Assembly (NCBI RefSeq): GCF_900110535.1
Contig: NZ_FOJA01000001.1
Coordinates: 1,585,393-1,649,392, forward strand
Length of the DNA: 64,000 bases
Reading direction: 5' to 3'
Source of the DNA: Halobacterium jilantaiense
GTDB lineage: Archaea; Halobacteriota; Halobacteria; Halobacteriales; Halobacteriaceae
Positions 1 through 8,636 of this stretch are shown here, piece after piece. The position numbers were made by a program, and so were the translations under genes. The notes under the pieces are model-generated. The model saw nothing but the letters and a program-made list of their open reading frames with translations. It was not told the DNA's origin and made no database searches. How positions within the stretch are numbered: position 1 is the stretch's first letter; every line of letters begins with the position of its first letter.

Positions 1-416
1 AAAGGTACGAGCTGAGGGGAGTAAGCCCCCTTCTGTTCGGCCCGGCATTCGGCTGAGCGTCCGCGCGGCCCCTCTCGGGTGGTTCGGGCTACCTCGCACG
101 CACGGACTTGCACCGGCGGGGGTTGGCCGTTCCATCGCTCCCCTCCGCTCTGGTGGGAATCCCACACTGGCTCACGGCTGACGCCGTTCGCCTCAACGCG
201 GCAGAGCCGCGCTTCCCTCGGCGGGTTAGCTTCCTCCCCTTCCGGGTCGGGTCGCACGCCTCATCGGTGTCGGAGGGACGTGTCGTCTCTGTTCCAGTGC
301 CGGCGGTCTCCCGCCCCGGACTTGCGTCCGGCCGCGTGCCCGAACGGGTGGGGGGACTTTCCTCATGCCTCGCGGCACGGGAGCCGGGCTCCCTCTGCCC
401 ACTCTCTCTACGCCGG
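1..416 (-). ncRNA. rnpB: RNase P RNA, archaeal type (3' end at or just beyond the window edge)
   Basis: This is the catalytic RNA of RNase P, which matures tRNA 5' ends. On the minus strand, positions about 368-355 read GAGGAAAGUCCCCC, the universal 5' strand of helix P4. The 3' P4 partner, ACAGAAGGGGGCUUACU, lies at about 39-23. Two compact hairpins (GGGAGCC-C-GGCUCCC and GUGCC-GCGA-GGCAU) precede P4 as expected for P3. A weak P1 can be drawn between about 414-400 and about 20-5, so the RNA is nearly complete. Both ends are estimates. There is no coding signal on either strand. Confidence 0.9.
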
Positions 417-661
417 GTGCGTCGTTAAGGAGTTCGGTTCCCGGTGTTCGCCGCGTGTCGAAGACCGGTGCGACGGACCGCGACATATTCCGACTTTTTA
501 GAGTGCGAAACGAAGTCGGGACAGTCGTCGAATCGAACAGTTACCGAAATTACCCTTCGCTGTCTCCGGATTCGGGTGTCAGGCTCGGCCGATAATAATC
601 CTTCACGATTCTCGTCACCAAGGGAAGGCTTGAAGTCTGTCCCCGGCGTAATAGGTTCTGT

Positions 662-1294
662 ATGGGCCAGGGCCAGTCAGTAGACCTTTCCTTCGAGGAC
701 GGCGCTCGAACCGTGGAACTCGCTCGCGAATCGGTCGAGGCGTTCGTCCAGAACGGCCAGCGGGAGCAGCCGGGGAGCATGCGGGACGCGTTCTACAACC
801 GAACCAGTGCGTTCGTGCGTCTGGAGTCCACACGAGGTCGCGGTCGCCTGCGTGGGTGTGCGGGTGCCCATGAGTCGGTCCGAGAGCTCGGCAACGGGAA
901 CCGACAGCTCGGGCACGCCATCGTCGAGGCCGCCATCGAGGCCGCCTCCGAGGCGTCGTGTGGCTCGGAGGTCGAGCCCGCCGAACTGGAGAACATTCAG
1001 GTGTCGGTCTGCACGGTGTCGAACCTCGTGCTCACCGACGACCCCGTCGAGGACATCGAACTCGGCACGCACGGCGTCGCCATCGACGGCGACGGCCAGC
1101 ACGGCTGGATGTACCCGACACTCCCCGTGGAGAACGATTGGAGCGTCTTCGAGTACCTCGACCGGACCTGCCGGAAAGCGGGGCTGCCGGACGGGGCCTG
1201 GGAGGACGACGACGTGATGGTGACCCTGTTCGAGGGGCAGGTGTTCCGGGAGACGGGCGACGAAGACGACCCCGTCGAGGAACTCACGTCCTGA
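662..1294 (+). CDS. AMMECR1-domain protein
   Basis: This 210-residue protein belongs to the AMMECR1 family, which occurs in archaea and eukaryotes and has no settled biochemical role. The family's signature loop is seen as LRGCAG at residues 63-68, followed by the usual alpha/beta core with a WMYPTLPVE stretch near residue 145. The ATG is the first plausible start and has no Shine-Dalgarno site, so a leaderless message is likely. It is divergent from the RNase P RNA gene and convergent with nicotinate phosphoribosyltransferase. Length is normal for the family. Nothing nearby suggests a specific partner. Confidence 0.9.
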   Translation: MGQGQSVDLSFEDGARTVELARESVEAFVQNGQREQPGSMRDAFYNRTSAFVRLESTRGRGRLRGCAGAHESVRELGNGNRQLGHAIVEAAIEAASEASCGSEVEPAELENIQVSVCTVSNLVLTDDPVEDIELGTHGVAIDGDGQHGWMYPTLPVENDWSVFEYLDRTCRKAGLPDGAWEDDDVMVTLFEGQVFRETGDEDDPVEELTS

Positions 1295-1324
1295 GAACCG
1301 AGACCTGATTCTGCGCGAGACCGA

Positions 1325-2470
1325 TTACGCCCTGAACGAGACAGCGTCGGCGTCGTCGCGCGCCCTCGCGGCGGCGTCCTCGACGTCGAACCCGCGCACG
1401 ATGTCGCCGTCCCGGAGGAGCGGCTGCAGCAGCGACGACGACCCCGTGGGGCCGGGCCGCGCGGCGAGGCCGACGTGGTGGCCGCCGTCCCGCGTCCGGT
1501 AGACGTCTTTCTTTCCGGAGAGCTTCCCGCGTTTGGCCGCGGGTTCGCCGTCGACTTCGACGATGTCGAGCGCGAAGTCGATGGGGTCGGCGTTCGAGAC
1601 GTGGCCGCCGACGCCGAAGCCATCCGCGACGTCCCGCAGCTCGCGGAGGTCGCTCGGGCCGAGACCGCCGGAGACGAAGACGTCGACGTCGCCGTGGCCG
1701 CGGGCGGCGAGCTCCCACTGCACCTCGCGGACGATGTGCCGGAAGTCGCCGCGCCGCGAGGACGTGGTGTCGAGGCGGACGCCGTCGAGGTCGTCACCGA
1801 GTTCGGCGACCGCCCGCAGCACCTCGTCTTTCTCGTCGCTGTACGTATCACAGATGGGAACGCGGGGGACGTCCTCGTCGACGCTCTCGTGGAAGGCCCG
1901 CCACGCGGACTCCTGGTCGCCGCGCCCGAAGCAGATGACGAGCGCGTGCGGCATCGTGCCGCTGGCCTCCCGGCCGAGGACGTCCCCGGCGGCGACATGC
2001 GAGAAGCCGTCGAGGCCGCCGACGAGCGCCGAGCGCTCGACCATCGCTGCGATGGCGGGGTGGACGTGGCGCGCGCCGAAGCTCAACACGCGGGCGTCGG
2101 GGGCGGCCGTCCGGGTTTCGAGGGCTGCCGTCGCGACCCCAGAGGCGTGCGAGAGGAAGCCCAGCAGCGAGGTCTCGTAGCGCGCGAACTGGCGATACGT
2201 CCCCTCGATGCGCATCACGGGCCCGCCGTCGAACAGCGTGCCCTCGGGGAGCGCGTCGACATCGACCGGCAGCCCGTCGAGGAGGTGGGCGGCGTCTTTC
2301 ACGCCGGCGAGCACCTCGAACGCGCCGGTGGGGAACTGGTCGGCGGTGACCTCCGCGACCACGTCGGGGTTCCGGCCGGCGTGGTCGAGGGCGGCCTCGG
2401 TGCGCTCGAAGTAGGCGTCGGTCGCGCGCCCGCTCTCGATGGCGTCGGCGTCCACGATGTCGAAGGTCAC
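1325..2470 (-). CDS. pncB: Nicotinate phosphoribosyltransferase
   Basis: This enzyme joins nicotinate to PRPP in the Preiss-Handler NAD salvage route. The 381-residue protein matches the short archaeal-type NAPRTase: an N-terminal TDAYFERTE segment, the GTLFDGGPVMRIEG strand, RQFARYETSLLGFLSHASG, and the phosphate-binding half with VFVSGGLG. A GTG at 2485 would add five residues. I prefer the GTG at 2470 because GGAGG lies 8 nt upstream (2482-2478) and the protein then begins MTFDIVDADAI, as relatives do. An AT-rich box near 2520-2527 fits a short 5' leader. A probable nicotinamidase, the preceding pathway step, lies at 5663. Confidence 0.9.
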   Translation of the reverse strand: MTFDIVDADAIESGRATDAYFERTEAALDHAGRNPDVVAEVTADQFPTGAFEVLAGVKDAAHLLDGLPVDVDALPEGTLFDGGPVMRIEGTYRQFARYETSLLGFLSHASGVATAALETRTAAPDARVLSFGARHVHPAIAAMVERSALVGGLDGFSHVAAGDVLGREASGTMPHALVICFGRGDQESAWRAFHESVDEDVPRVPICDTYSDEKDEVLRAVAELGDDLDGVRLDTTSSRRGDFRHIVREVQWELAARGHGDVDVFVSGGLGPSDLRELRDVADGFGVGGHVSNADPIDFALDIVEVDGEPAAKRGKLSGKKDVYRTRDGGHHVGLAARPGPTGSSSLLQPLLRDGDIVRGFDVEDAAARARDDADAVSFRA

Positions 2471-2554
2471 GCCGCGGCCCTCCACGAATCCTGCATGCCT
2501 CCGGCTACTCCCGCCCCGGCGAAAAACCCTCGGCTCCCGGCCGCAGACGGCGGG

Positions 2555-3982
2555 TCAGTTCCGCGGCTCGTGGACGGCGTCCAGTTCGTCCGTCTCCGGC
2601 GCGTTCACGATGGTGGCGCGGTCGCCGTCCACGGTGAGCCGGAACGCGTCCGCGAACGGGCTCTCGCCCTCGGGGATGCGCCAGACGCCGGGTTCGCCGT
2701 CGACGCGCTCGCCGCCCCAGTACCGGAGCAGGTCGCGGTAGCTGTCGGCGAACTCGGTGGCGTCCCGGGGCGAGTCCCAGGCGATACGCCACGTGTACCC
2801 GAGGTCGCCGTCCTCGTGCTCGTACACCCACATCCGTTCGCCGTCCCAGCCCTCGACTGGCGTGGTCGTGTAGTCGAAGGGGTCCCGGGAGTCCACCGCG
2901 CCGTCCCGGTAGTTCAGGAACGTCTGGGGGGAGAGGACGGCCCCCCGCCGGCTGTCGTCGTAGGCGGGGTAGGCGAGCATCGCCGTGAGGCCGCCGACGC
3001 CGACCTCCGCGTACGGCGCGCGGCCGTCGACGCTGACGCGGCTCCACTCGTTCGCCGACCGGTCACGGAGCGTCGGGTCGGCCGGCTGGTCTTCCCCGTA
3101 CTTCTCGGGCTGAGCGACCTGCTCGCTGGACGCCGGCGGGTCGCCGTAGAGTTCGCCGACGGCCGCCCAGCCACCGTCCTCGTAGACCGCCTCCACGAAC
3201 CCGGGGCCGTCGCTGTACGGGAAGTACGTGAGCAGGTAGACGCCGAGGTGGAGGTCGCCACCGCCACCACCGCCGCCGGCGGTCGCGCAGTCCCAGTCCG
3301 CGCCGCAGCGGTCGCCGTACTGGTGGTCGACGAACCGCGCGTCGCCCTCGACGAGCCCGCTGTTCGCGTTCGCGCGGTCGCGAGTCGGCGAGTCGTAGCC
3401 AGCGCCGAGCTGCCGGAACTGGAGCGCGTGGACGAGCTCGTGACCGAGCGTGGTCTCCCGGACCTGTGGCGTCTCCGTCGGGGAGACGACGACGATGCGG
3501 TCCTCGCTCGGCGAGTAGAACCCGAGCACGTTCGACCCGCGGTTCGACCGCTGGACGTCGATAGCGCCGCGGTCCTCGCCGACGAGGAACAGCGCCTCGA
3601 ACTTCGCGTCGTCGAACGTCCGCAGCGCGTCGCTCGCGTTGCCGTTCCCCGCGTACTCCTCGCGGTACGCGTCCCGGGAGACGACGTCGACGTCGACCGG
3701 CGTCTCGAACTCGATGCCGCGCAGGCGCTCGACGCGCGCCATCGAACGGTTCACGACCATCCGGCGTTCGGTCTCGTTCAGGCCGTCGTCGTCGGTGACG
3801 GGCAGGCCCTCGTTGTACCAGTAGCCGCCCTCCCAGCCGAGCACGTCGCCGTCGGGGTCAACGAAGTCGGCGGGGGCGGTGGCGGGCTCGCCGGGCGTCG
3901 GCCGGCTGTCGGTAGCGGGCAGCGCAGAGCAGCCCGCGAGGACGACGAGCGCAGCGACGGCGACGAGCGTGAGCGCGCGCAT
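2555..3982 (-). CDS. Hvo_1808-type surface lipoprotein with HExxH motif
   Basis: This is a 475-residue exported protein with a hydrophobic leader and lipobox LAGC (cysteine about residue 18), so it is probably anchored outside the membrane. It resembles the Hvo_1808 family of haloarchaeal surface proteins; function unproven. Residues 181-185 are HELVH, followed about 30 residues on by GLVEGDA, an arrangement like a zinc metallopeptidase of the HExxH...E type. WEGGYWYNE and YSPSEDRIVVVS are shared with the next gene. A box near 4006-4012 fits a leaderless start. It is the first of two tandem paralogues; this copy keeps the full motif. Confidence 0.82.
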   Translation of the reverse strand: MRALTLVAVAALVVLAGCSALPATDSRPTPGEPATAPADFVDPDGDVLGWEGGYWYNEGLPVTDDDGLNETERRMVVNRSMARVERLRGIEFETPVDVDVVSRDAYREEYAGNGNASDALRTFDDAKFEALFLVGEDRGAIDVQRSNRGSNVLGFYSPSEDRIVVVSPTETPQVRETTLGHELVHALQFRQLGAGYDSPTRDRANANSGLVEGDARFVDHQYGDRCGADWDCATAGGGGGGGDLHLGVYLLTYFPYSDGPGFVEAVYEDGGWAAVGELYGDPPASSEQVAQPEKYGEDQPADPTLRDRSANEWSRVSVDGRAPYAEVGVGGLTAMLAYPAYDDSRRGAVLSPQTFLNYRDGAVDSRDPFDYTTTPVEGWDGERMWVYEHEDGDLGYTWRIAWDSPRDATEFADSYRDLLRYWGGERVDGEPGVWRIPEGESPFADAFRLTVDGDRATIVNAPETDELDAVHEPRN

Positions 3983-4034
3983 ACGTCGGGTACGGCGGCG
4001 GCGAGGAAAGGGTTTGCTCAGGCGGCGGGCCGCG

Positions 4035-5537
4035 TCAGTTCGCGTCGTGGACGTCGTCGAGGGCGTCGACGGTCGGCGCGTTCACGATGGTGACGCGGTC
4101 GCCGTCCACGGTGACGCGGAACGCGTCCGCGAACCCGTTCGCGCCCTCGGGAATCTGGTAGCGGTCGGTCTGGGAGTCGACGCGCTCGGCGTCGTGGTGT
4201 TCAAGGAGCTTGCGGTAGCCTTCCGCGAACTCCGCGGCTTCGTCGGGCGAGTCCCAGACGGACTTCCAGACGTACGCGGTCTGGTTGTCCTCGCCGGACG
4301 TGTCCGTGGCGTAGGGGACGAGCTTGTCGCCGTCCCAGCCCTCAGTGTAGCGGTAGCTGTAGTTGTAGAGGTCGAGGCTCTCCTGATTCTGTGCGGGTGC
4401 CAGCAGGTGGTTGACGGGGACGATCACGCTCGTGGGCGTGCTAGTCCGCTGCGTCTCGGCGTAGCTCGGGTACCACAGCATCGTGTACATCCCGGCCTCG
4501 CCGAAGGACGCGTAGTCGATGCTGCCGTTGCCCATCTCGGGCACCGACCACTCGTCGGTCGAGGTGTCCCGGACCGTCACGTCGGTCGGCTCGTCCTCGC
4601 CGTACTTCTCCGGGTGGATGGTCTGCTCGGTGCTCGCCGGCGGGTCGTCGTAGGCCGCGTTCACGGCGTCCCACCCGCCCTCCTCGCGGAGCTGCTGGAC
4701 GAACGGCGGACCGTCACTGTACGGCTGGAACTGGACCGCGTAGAGACCGATGTGGAGGTCAGTGCCGCTCTCACCGCCACCCTGTTCCCGGGGCATCAGA
4801 CAGTCCCAGTCAGTGTTGCAGCGCTGCTCGTAGAGGTGGTCGACGTAGTTTCCGTCACCCTCGATGATGCCGTCGCGGGCGTTGTGGAGCTCCTGCGTCG
4901 ACTGGTTCATCTCCGAGATGTTGAACTGGTGTTGTTGAAGCCCGTGGAACAGCTCCTGGGAGAGCGTGACTTCGTCCATCTTCGGGGATTCCGTGTTCTC
5001 GGAGACGATGACGATTCGGTCCTCGCTCGGCGAGTAGTAGCCGCCGACGGACGCGGCGCGGTTCGACTGCAGTCGGTCGGTGGCGCTCTCGTTCTCCGAG
5101 AGCATGAACGCCGCCTCCCACTTCACGTTCTGGTGGAGGCTACCGTTCCGTGAGATGTTCGCGTACGAATCCGCAGTCTCGTTCGAGAACTCCTCCCGGG
5201 AGATGACCTCGACGGGCACCGACTCCTCGAATTCGAGGCTGCGAACGCGTTCGACGCGCGCCATCGAACGGTTCACGACCGCTGCGAGTTCGGTGTCGTT
5301 CAGGCCGTCGGAGCGGTCGACGTCGATTGACTCGTTGTACCAGTAGCCGCCCTCCCAGCCGAGGCGGTCCTCGGCGGGGTCGGCGTAGTCGAAGCTATCC
5401 GTCGATTCGGCAGGGGTCGTCGTGTTCGTCGGCGCCGTCGTCGCGGTCTCGGTCCCGGTGTCGCCGGTCATGCCACCCTGGCAGCCGGCCAACACCACGA
5501 GACACACCACTGCGACAGCGAGCAGTCGCCGTGCCAT
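4035..5537 (-). CDS. Hvo_1808-type surface lipoprotein, paralogue with altered metal motif
   Basis: This 500-residue lipoprotein (leader MARRLLAVAV, lipobox LAGC at about residues 16-19) is a tandem paralogue of the gene at 2555-3982. It shares WEGGYWYNE, MARVER, YSPSEDRIVIVS and the C-terminal DGDRVTIVNAP. The motif that reads HELVH in the neighbour is QELFH here (residues 194-198, codon CAG), so the first zinc-ligand histidine is missing although EGD downstream is kept. The reading frame runs upstream to 5747, but the signal peptide places the start at 5537. A non-catalytic or altered-metal role is an inference. Confidence 0.8.
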   Translation of the reverse strand: MARRLLAVAVVCLVVLAGCQGGMTGDTGTETATTAPTNTTTPAESTDSFDYADPAEDRLGWEGGYWYNESIDVDRSDGLNDTELAAVVNRSMARVERVRSLEFEESVPVEVISREEFSNETADSYANISRNGSLHQNVKWEAAFMLSENESATDRLQSNRAASVGGYYSPSEDRIVIVSENTESPKMDEVTLSQELFHGLQQHQFNISEMNQSTQELHNARDGIIEGDGNYVDHLYEQRCNTDWDCLMPREQGGGESGTDLHIGLYAVQFQPYSDGPPFVQQLREEGGWDAVNAAYDDPPASTEQTIHPEKYGEDEPTDVTVRDTSTDEWSVPEMGNGSIDYASFGEAGMYTMLWYPSYAETQRTSTPTSVIVPVNHLLAPAQNQESLDLYNYSYRYTEGWDGDKLVPYATDTSGEDNQTAYVWKSVWDSPDEAAEFAEGYRKLLEHHDAERVDSQTDRYQIPEGANGFADAFRVTVDGDRVTIVNAPTVDALDDVHDAN

Positions 5538-5662
5538 CGGCACACACTGAGTGCGCCAGTTCATAAAGTCCTGCGCACCCTCGCAGCCGGTGCAACCGCT
5601 AGCCGGCGTCGCCCACCGGCACCCGACCAATCGTTTTTGTTCCGGGGCGCGAACGCTCGCGC

Positions 5663-6235
5663 ATGGAGTTCGACCCAGCCAGCACTGCCGTCGTCGTCGT
5701 GGACGTGCAGAACGGCTTCTGCCACCCCGACGGCAGCCTCTACGCACCGGCCAGCGAGGACGCGCTCGGCCCCGTTACGAGCCTGGTCTCGCGAGCCCGG
5801 GACGCGGGCGCGAGCGTCGTCTACACGCGGGACGTCCACCCGCCCGAGCAGTTCGACGACAACCACTACTACGACGAGTTCGAGCGCTGGGGCGAGCACG
5901 TCGTCGAGGGCTCGTGGGACGCCGAACTGCACGGCGACCTCGACGTCCGCGACGAGGACCACGTCGTCGAGAAACACACCTACGACGCGTTCTACCAGAC
6001 AGACCTCGAAGGGTTCCTCGACAGCCACGGCGTCGACGACCTCCTAGTCTGTGGCACGCTCGCGAACGTCTGCGTACTCCACACCGCCGGCTCGGCCGGG
6101 CTCCGCGACTACCGGCCTGTGCTCGTCGAGGACGCGCTCGGATACATCGAGGAAGAGCACAAGGCGTACACCGTCGACCACGCCGACTGGCTGTTCGGGG
6201 AGGTCGTCGACCGAGCGGGCGTGATGTTCGCGTGA
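5663..6235 (+). CDS. Isochorismatase-family hydrolase, probable nicotinamidase
   Basis: This 190-residue cysteine hydrolase has the family catalytic triad: Asp14 in DVQNGF, Lys104 in EKHTYDAF and Cys137 in NVCVLHTA. RDVHPPEQF (Asp57, His59) and a later His79 could form the metal site found in nicotinamidases. The product would be nicotinate, the substrate of the phosphoribosyltransferase encoded at 1325-2470, so the neighbourhood favours nicotinamidase (PncA) over other family activities. A T-rich element at 5631-5640, about 27 nt before the ATG, supports a leaderless transcript. Family assignment is firm; substrate is inferred. Confidence 0.85.
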   Translation: MEFDPASTAVVVVDVQNGFCHPDGSLYAPASEDALGPVTSLVSRARDAGASVVYTRDVHPPEQFDDNHYYDEFERWGEHVVEGSWDAELHGDLDVRDEDHVVEKHTYDAFYQTDLEGFLDSHGVDDLLVCGTLANVCVLHTAGSAGLRDYRPVLVEDALGYIEEEHKAYTVDHADWLFGEVVDRAGVMFA

Positions 6236-6241
6236 CCGCAG

Positions 6242-6679
6242 TCAGAACAGGTAGCCGTCGTCCTCGGCCGACCGTAGCACGTGCAGCGACCCGACGAGGG
6301 CAGCAATCAGAACCGCGAGCCCGACGGCCGTGAACAGCGTCGCGTCCGGGGAGGCGTAGTCCGTGGGCTTGTAGACGATGATGCGGCGGGCGACGGCGAT
6401 GACCGCCGTGACGATGACGATGCGGAGCACACTCTCCTCGCGGGTGTAGGCGACGACCGTGCGGTAGATTTCGACGACGATGAACAGCAACAGGACGGTG
6501 TCGACGAGCCCCACGACCTCGGCCGTGTCGGTGATAGCGCCGGAGAGAATGAGGTCGCCGATGGTGAGCCCGAGGTCGAAGACGCCGACGGCGAACAGGA
6601 ACACGAGCACGTACGCGGCGACGATTTCGACGGCACCGATGAGCCGTTCCGTGATTTCGACGTGGTCGGCGGCGTCCAT
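6242..6679 (-). CDS. PsiE-like membrane protein
   Basis: This 145-residue integral membrane protein has about four predicted membrane segments and resembles the phosphate-starvation-inducible PsiE family: an N-terminal helix with GAVEIVAAYVLVF, VDTVLLLFIVVEIYRTVVAY in the middle, and the charged loop ARRIIVYKP. Its function is unknown even in bacteria. The frame continues upstream without a stop, but MDAADHVEITERL at 6679 is the natural start before the first membrane segment. It is convergent with the nicotinamidase-like gene, 6 nt away. Confidence 0.75.
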   Translation of the reverse strand: MDAADHVEITERLIGAVEIVAAYVLVFLFAVGVFDLGLTIGDLILSGAITDTAEVVGLVDTVLLLFIVVEIYRTVVAYTREESVLRIVIVTAVIAVARRIIVYKPTDYASPDATLFTAVGLAVLIAALVGSLHVLRSAEDDGYLF

Positions 6680-6726
6680 ACAGGCGTAGCGGACTCCAGG
6701 CCCGAGAAAGTGGGGGCGTCCGACAC

Positions 6727-7581
6727 TCAGTCGGCAGAACGGTCGGCGCTCCGGATGTCGACGGTGACCTCGTCGCCCGTGGTGACGTCGTGGCCGGGAG
6801 CGACGACCTTGCACCCGAGGGCGTCTCGCCCGAGCCACAGTGACAGACCCTTCGCCGGCGCGCCGTCGACGGTCACCGTCACGTCCCGCCAGGTGACGGT
6901 GCGGTCGCCGCTGCGGTCCCCCGCGACCGTTCCGAACAGCGAGACGGTCTCGCCACGCCCGCTCGCGTACCCGGTCTCGTAGTGCGGGAGGCCGCCGTCG
7001 AGGACGGCCCCGTCGTCGCTCGCGAGCGCAGCGTACGCGTCGCCGGGCGCGGGGTGGGTGGGTTCGTCGAGTCGGAGCCACGTCTCCCCGGTCTCGACGA
7101 CGGTCGCTCGGCCGTCCCATGTCGCGGGCTCGACGGCCACGTCGAGGTCGAGCGGGAGCGACCCCGACGCACGCACGGCGTTCTGGCCGTGCTCGCGGAA
7201 GCCGAGGTGGAGGTGGTTGTCGACCCACGGCGCGAAGAAGCCGGACCGGACCATCTCGCCGAGCGAGTCGCCGACTGTGACCCTCTCTCCCGCCTCGACA
7301 CCGGGGTCGACGTGGAGGACGCGGGCGAGGGCGTCGCCGGTGTCGAGGACAATCAGGTGGTCGTGGTCGGCAGCGTACGGGCGGTCCGGGCAGCTGACGG
7401 TTCGGGTCTCGACGACCTCGCCGGCGACGGGGCTCGGCGCGGCGGTGGCGTGGCCGTCCGCGTTCCACCCGTCGTCGGAGTAGAGGTCGACCGCGCAGCC
7501 GGCGTCGTGGGCGGGGTACGGGGAGTTGTACCGGGACACCCGCGGGTACCGGGCGACGACGTCGCCGTCGAGCGTGACCAT
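6727..7581 (-). CDS. M23/LytM-like beta-barrel protein, haloarchaeal
   Basis: This 284-residue soluble protein has no signal peptide. The N-terminal half resembles a LytM (M23) peptidase or lipoyl-like barrel: HDAGCAVDLY near residue 25, a SPVAGEVVETR strand, LIVLDTG, a GERVTVGDSLGEMV turn and DNHLHLGFR, which mimics the zinc-site HLHFE of M23 enzymes. Haloarchaea lack murein, so a cell-wall peptidase role is unlikely. The C-terminal third is beta-rich and unrecognised. It starts 51 nt from the divergent lipoate-ligase-like gene. Confidence 0.65.
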   Translation of the reverse strand: MVTLDGDVVARYPRVSRYNSPYPAHDAGCAVDLYSDDGWNADGHATAAPSPVAGEVVETRTVSCPDRPYAADHDHLIVLDTGDALARVLHVDPGVEAGERVTVGDSLGEMVRSGFFAPWVDNHLHLGFREHGQNAVRASGSLPLDLDVAVEPATWDGRATVVETGETWLRLDEPTHPAPGDAYAALASDDGAVLDGGLPHYETGYASGRGETVSLFGTVAGDRSGDRTVTWRDVTVTVDGAPAKGLSLWLGRDALGCKVVAPGHDVTTGDEVTVDIRSADRSAD

Positions 7582-7632
7582 GTCCGTGTTTCGAACCGGG
7601 AGGAATTACTCGGTTCGGTTCCAAGCGCAAGT

Positions 7633-8379
7633 ATGCGAGTCGTTCGCGGCCGAGCCGACGACCGCGGGGCTGAGCGGAGCGAGTCCTCGGAGCGAGTGAG
7701 CGGGACACCCGCGAACCGGGACGCCGACCACGCAGTCACTAGCGACGTGCTGGACTGGGTCCGGGAGCGCGGCGAGCCGGCGGTCCACGTGTGGTCGCCG
7801 GGTCGCGTCGTCGCGTTCGGCCGCCGTGACGCCAACGAGGACGGCTACGAGGCGGCAGTCGCGGCCGCGAGCGACCACGGCTTCCCGACCGTCGAGCGCC
7901 GCGTCGGCGGCCGCGCGGTGGCGTACACTGATTCGACGCTGGCGTTCGCGCGCGTCACGCCGACCGCGGACATCCGGACGGGGCTGAGCGAGCGCTACGA
8001 CGCGATGGTCGCCGACGTGGTCGACGCGCTCCAGGTCGTCGGCGTCGACGACGCTCGCGGCGGCGAGCCGCCGGACTCGTTCTGTCCCGGCGACCACTCA
8101 GTGCGGGCGGACTGCGGGAAGCTCGCGGGCGTCGCCCAGCGCGTCACGAAGGGCGCGGCGCTCACCTCAGGCGTGCTCGTCGTGGACGACCGGGACGCGA
8201 TTGCCGGCGTACTCGCGGACGTCTACCCCGCGCTCGGCGTGGCCTTCGACCCGGACTCGGTGGGGAGCGTGGCGGCTGCCGGCGGCGACCCGGACCGCGT
8301 GCGCGACGAACTGGAGGACGCGCTCGTGGGGGACGCGGAGACGGAGTTCGTGGCAGCCGCGGACATCCTGGAGGACTGA
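7633..8379 (+). CDS. Lipoate-protein ligase A-like protein
   Basis: This 248-residue protein is of the biotin/lipoate ligase (LplA/LipM) fold. AFGRRDA near residue 60, RRVGGRAVAY near 92 and CGKLAGVAQRV, holding the reactive lysine, are family hallmarks. It would attach lipoate or octanoate to E2 or GcvH proteins. Residues about 12-30 (GAERSESSERVSGTPANR) look foreign. They are encoded by DNA rich in GAGCGGAGCGAGT, a string also common in intergenic DNA here, and removing them gives the compact N-terminus expected for the family. The start at 7633 follows a weak AT box near 7605. Confidence 0.78.
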   Translation: MRVVRGRADDRGAERSESSERVSGTPANRDADHAVTSDVLDWVRERGEPAVHVWSPGRVVAFGRRDANEDGYEAAVAAASDHGFPTVERRVGGRAVAYTDSTLAFARVTPTADIRTGLSERYDAMVADVVDALQVVGVDDARGGEPPDSFCPGDHSVRADCGKLAGVAQRVTKGAALTSGVLVVDDRDAIAGVLADVYPALGVAFDPDSVGSVAAAGGDPDRVRDELEDALVGDAETEFVAAADILED

Positions 8380-8636
8380 TTGCTGCAAGAGGAAGATTCC
8401 ACCTAGCACCGGCCGATGAGCCAGCCGGTCCCTGGTGGACTGAAAGGGCGAGGCGTTCTCGGGGAACCCCGACGAAGCAAGCACCGCAGGCCGGACGCCG
8501 AGGAGCGCAGCGAGTCGCGGGAGCCGAGAACGCCGAGGGCTTTCGAGAGGAGGCTGCTGCGAGGCCGCGGCGAATACACCGAACGCCTGCAGTCCGGTCC
8601 ACAGCACTTACGCGGGTACGCAGCGAGCGACGAGGT
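8380..8636. other. Intergenic region, no gene supported
   Basis: This 257-nt gap lies between the lipoate-ligase-like gene and dihydroorotase. It has an open frame from 8416, but the translation is arginine/serine-rich, lacks acidic haloarchaeal character and matches nothing I know. The stretch contains GAGCGCAGCGAGTC near 8505, a string that recurs in other intergenic regions of this window. Confidence 0.5.

Noticed and set aside
1475-4093. An 872-codon plus-strand open frame
   Set aside because: It lies opposite nicotinate phosphoribosyltransferase and the lipoprotein gene. It arises because third-position GC leaves the antisense frame free of stops. Its translation has no family motif.
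7633-8379. A fusion with a long upstream plus-strand frame from 6982
   Set aside because: The upstream part is antisense to the M23-like gene; the ATG at 7633 with MRVVRGRAD is the usual family start.
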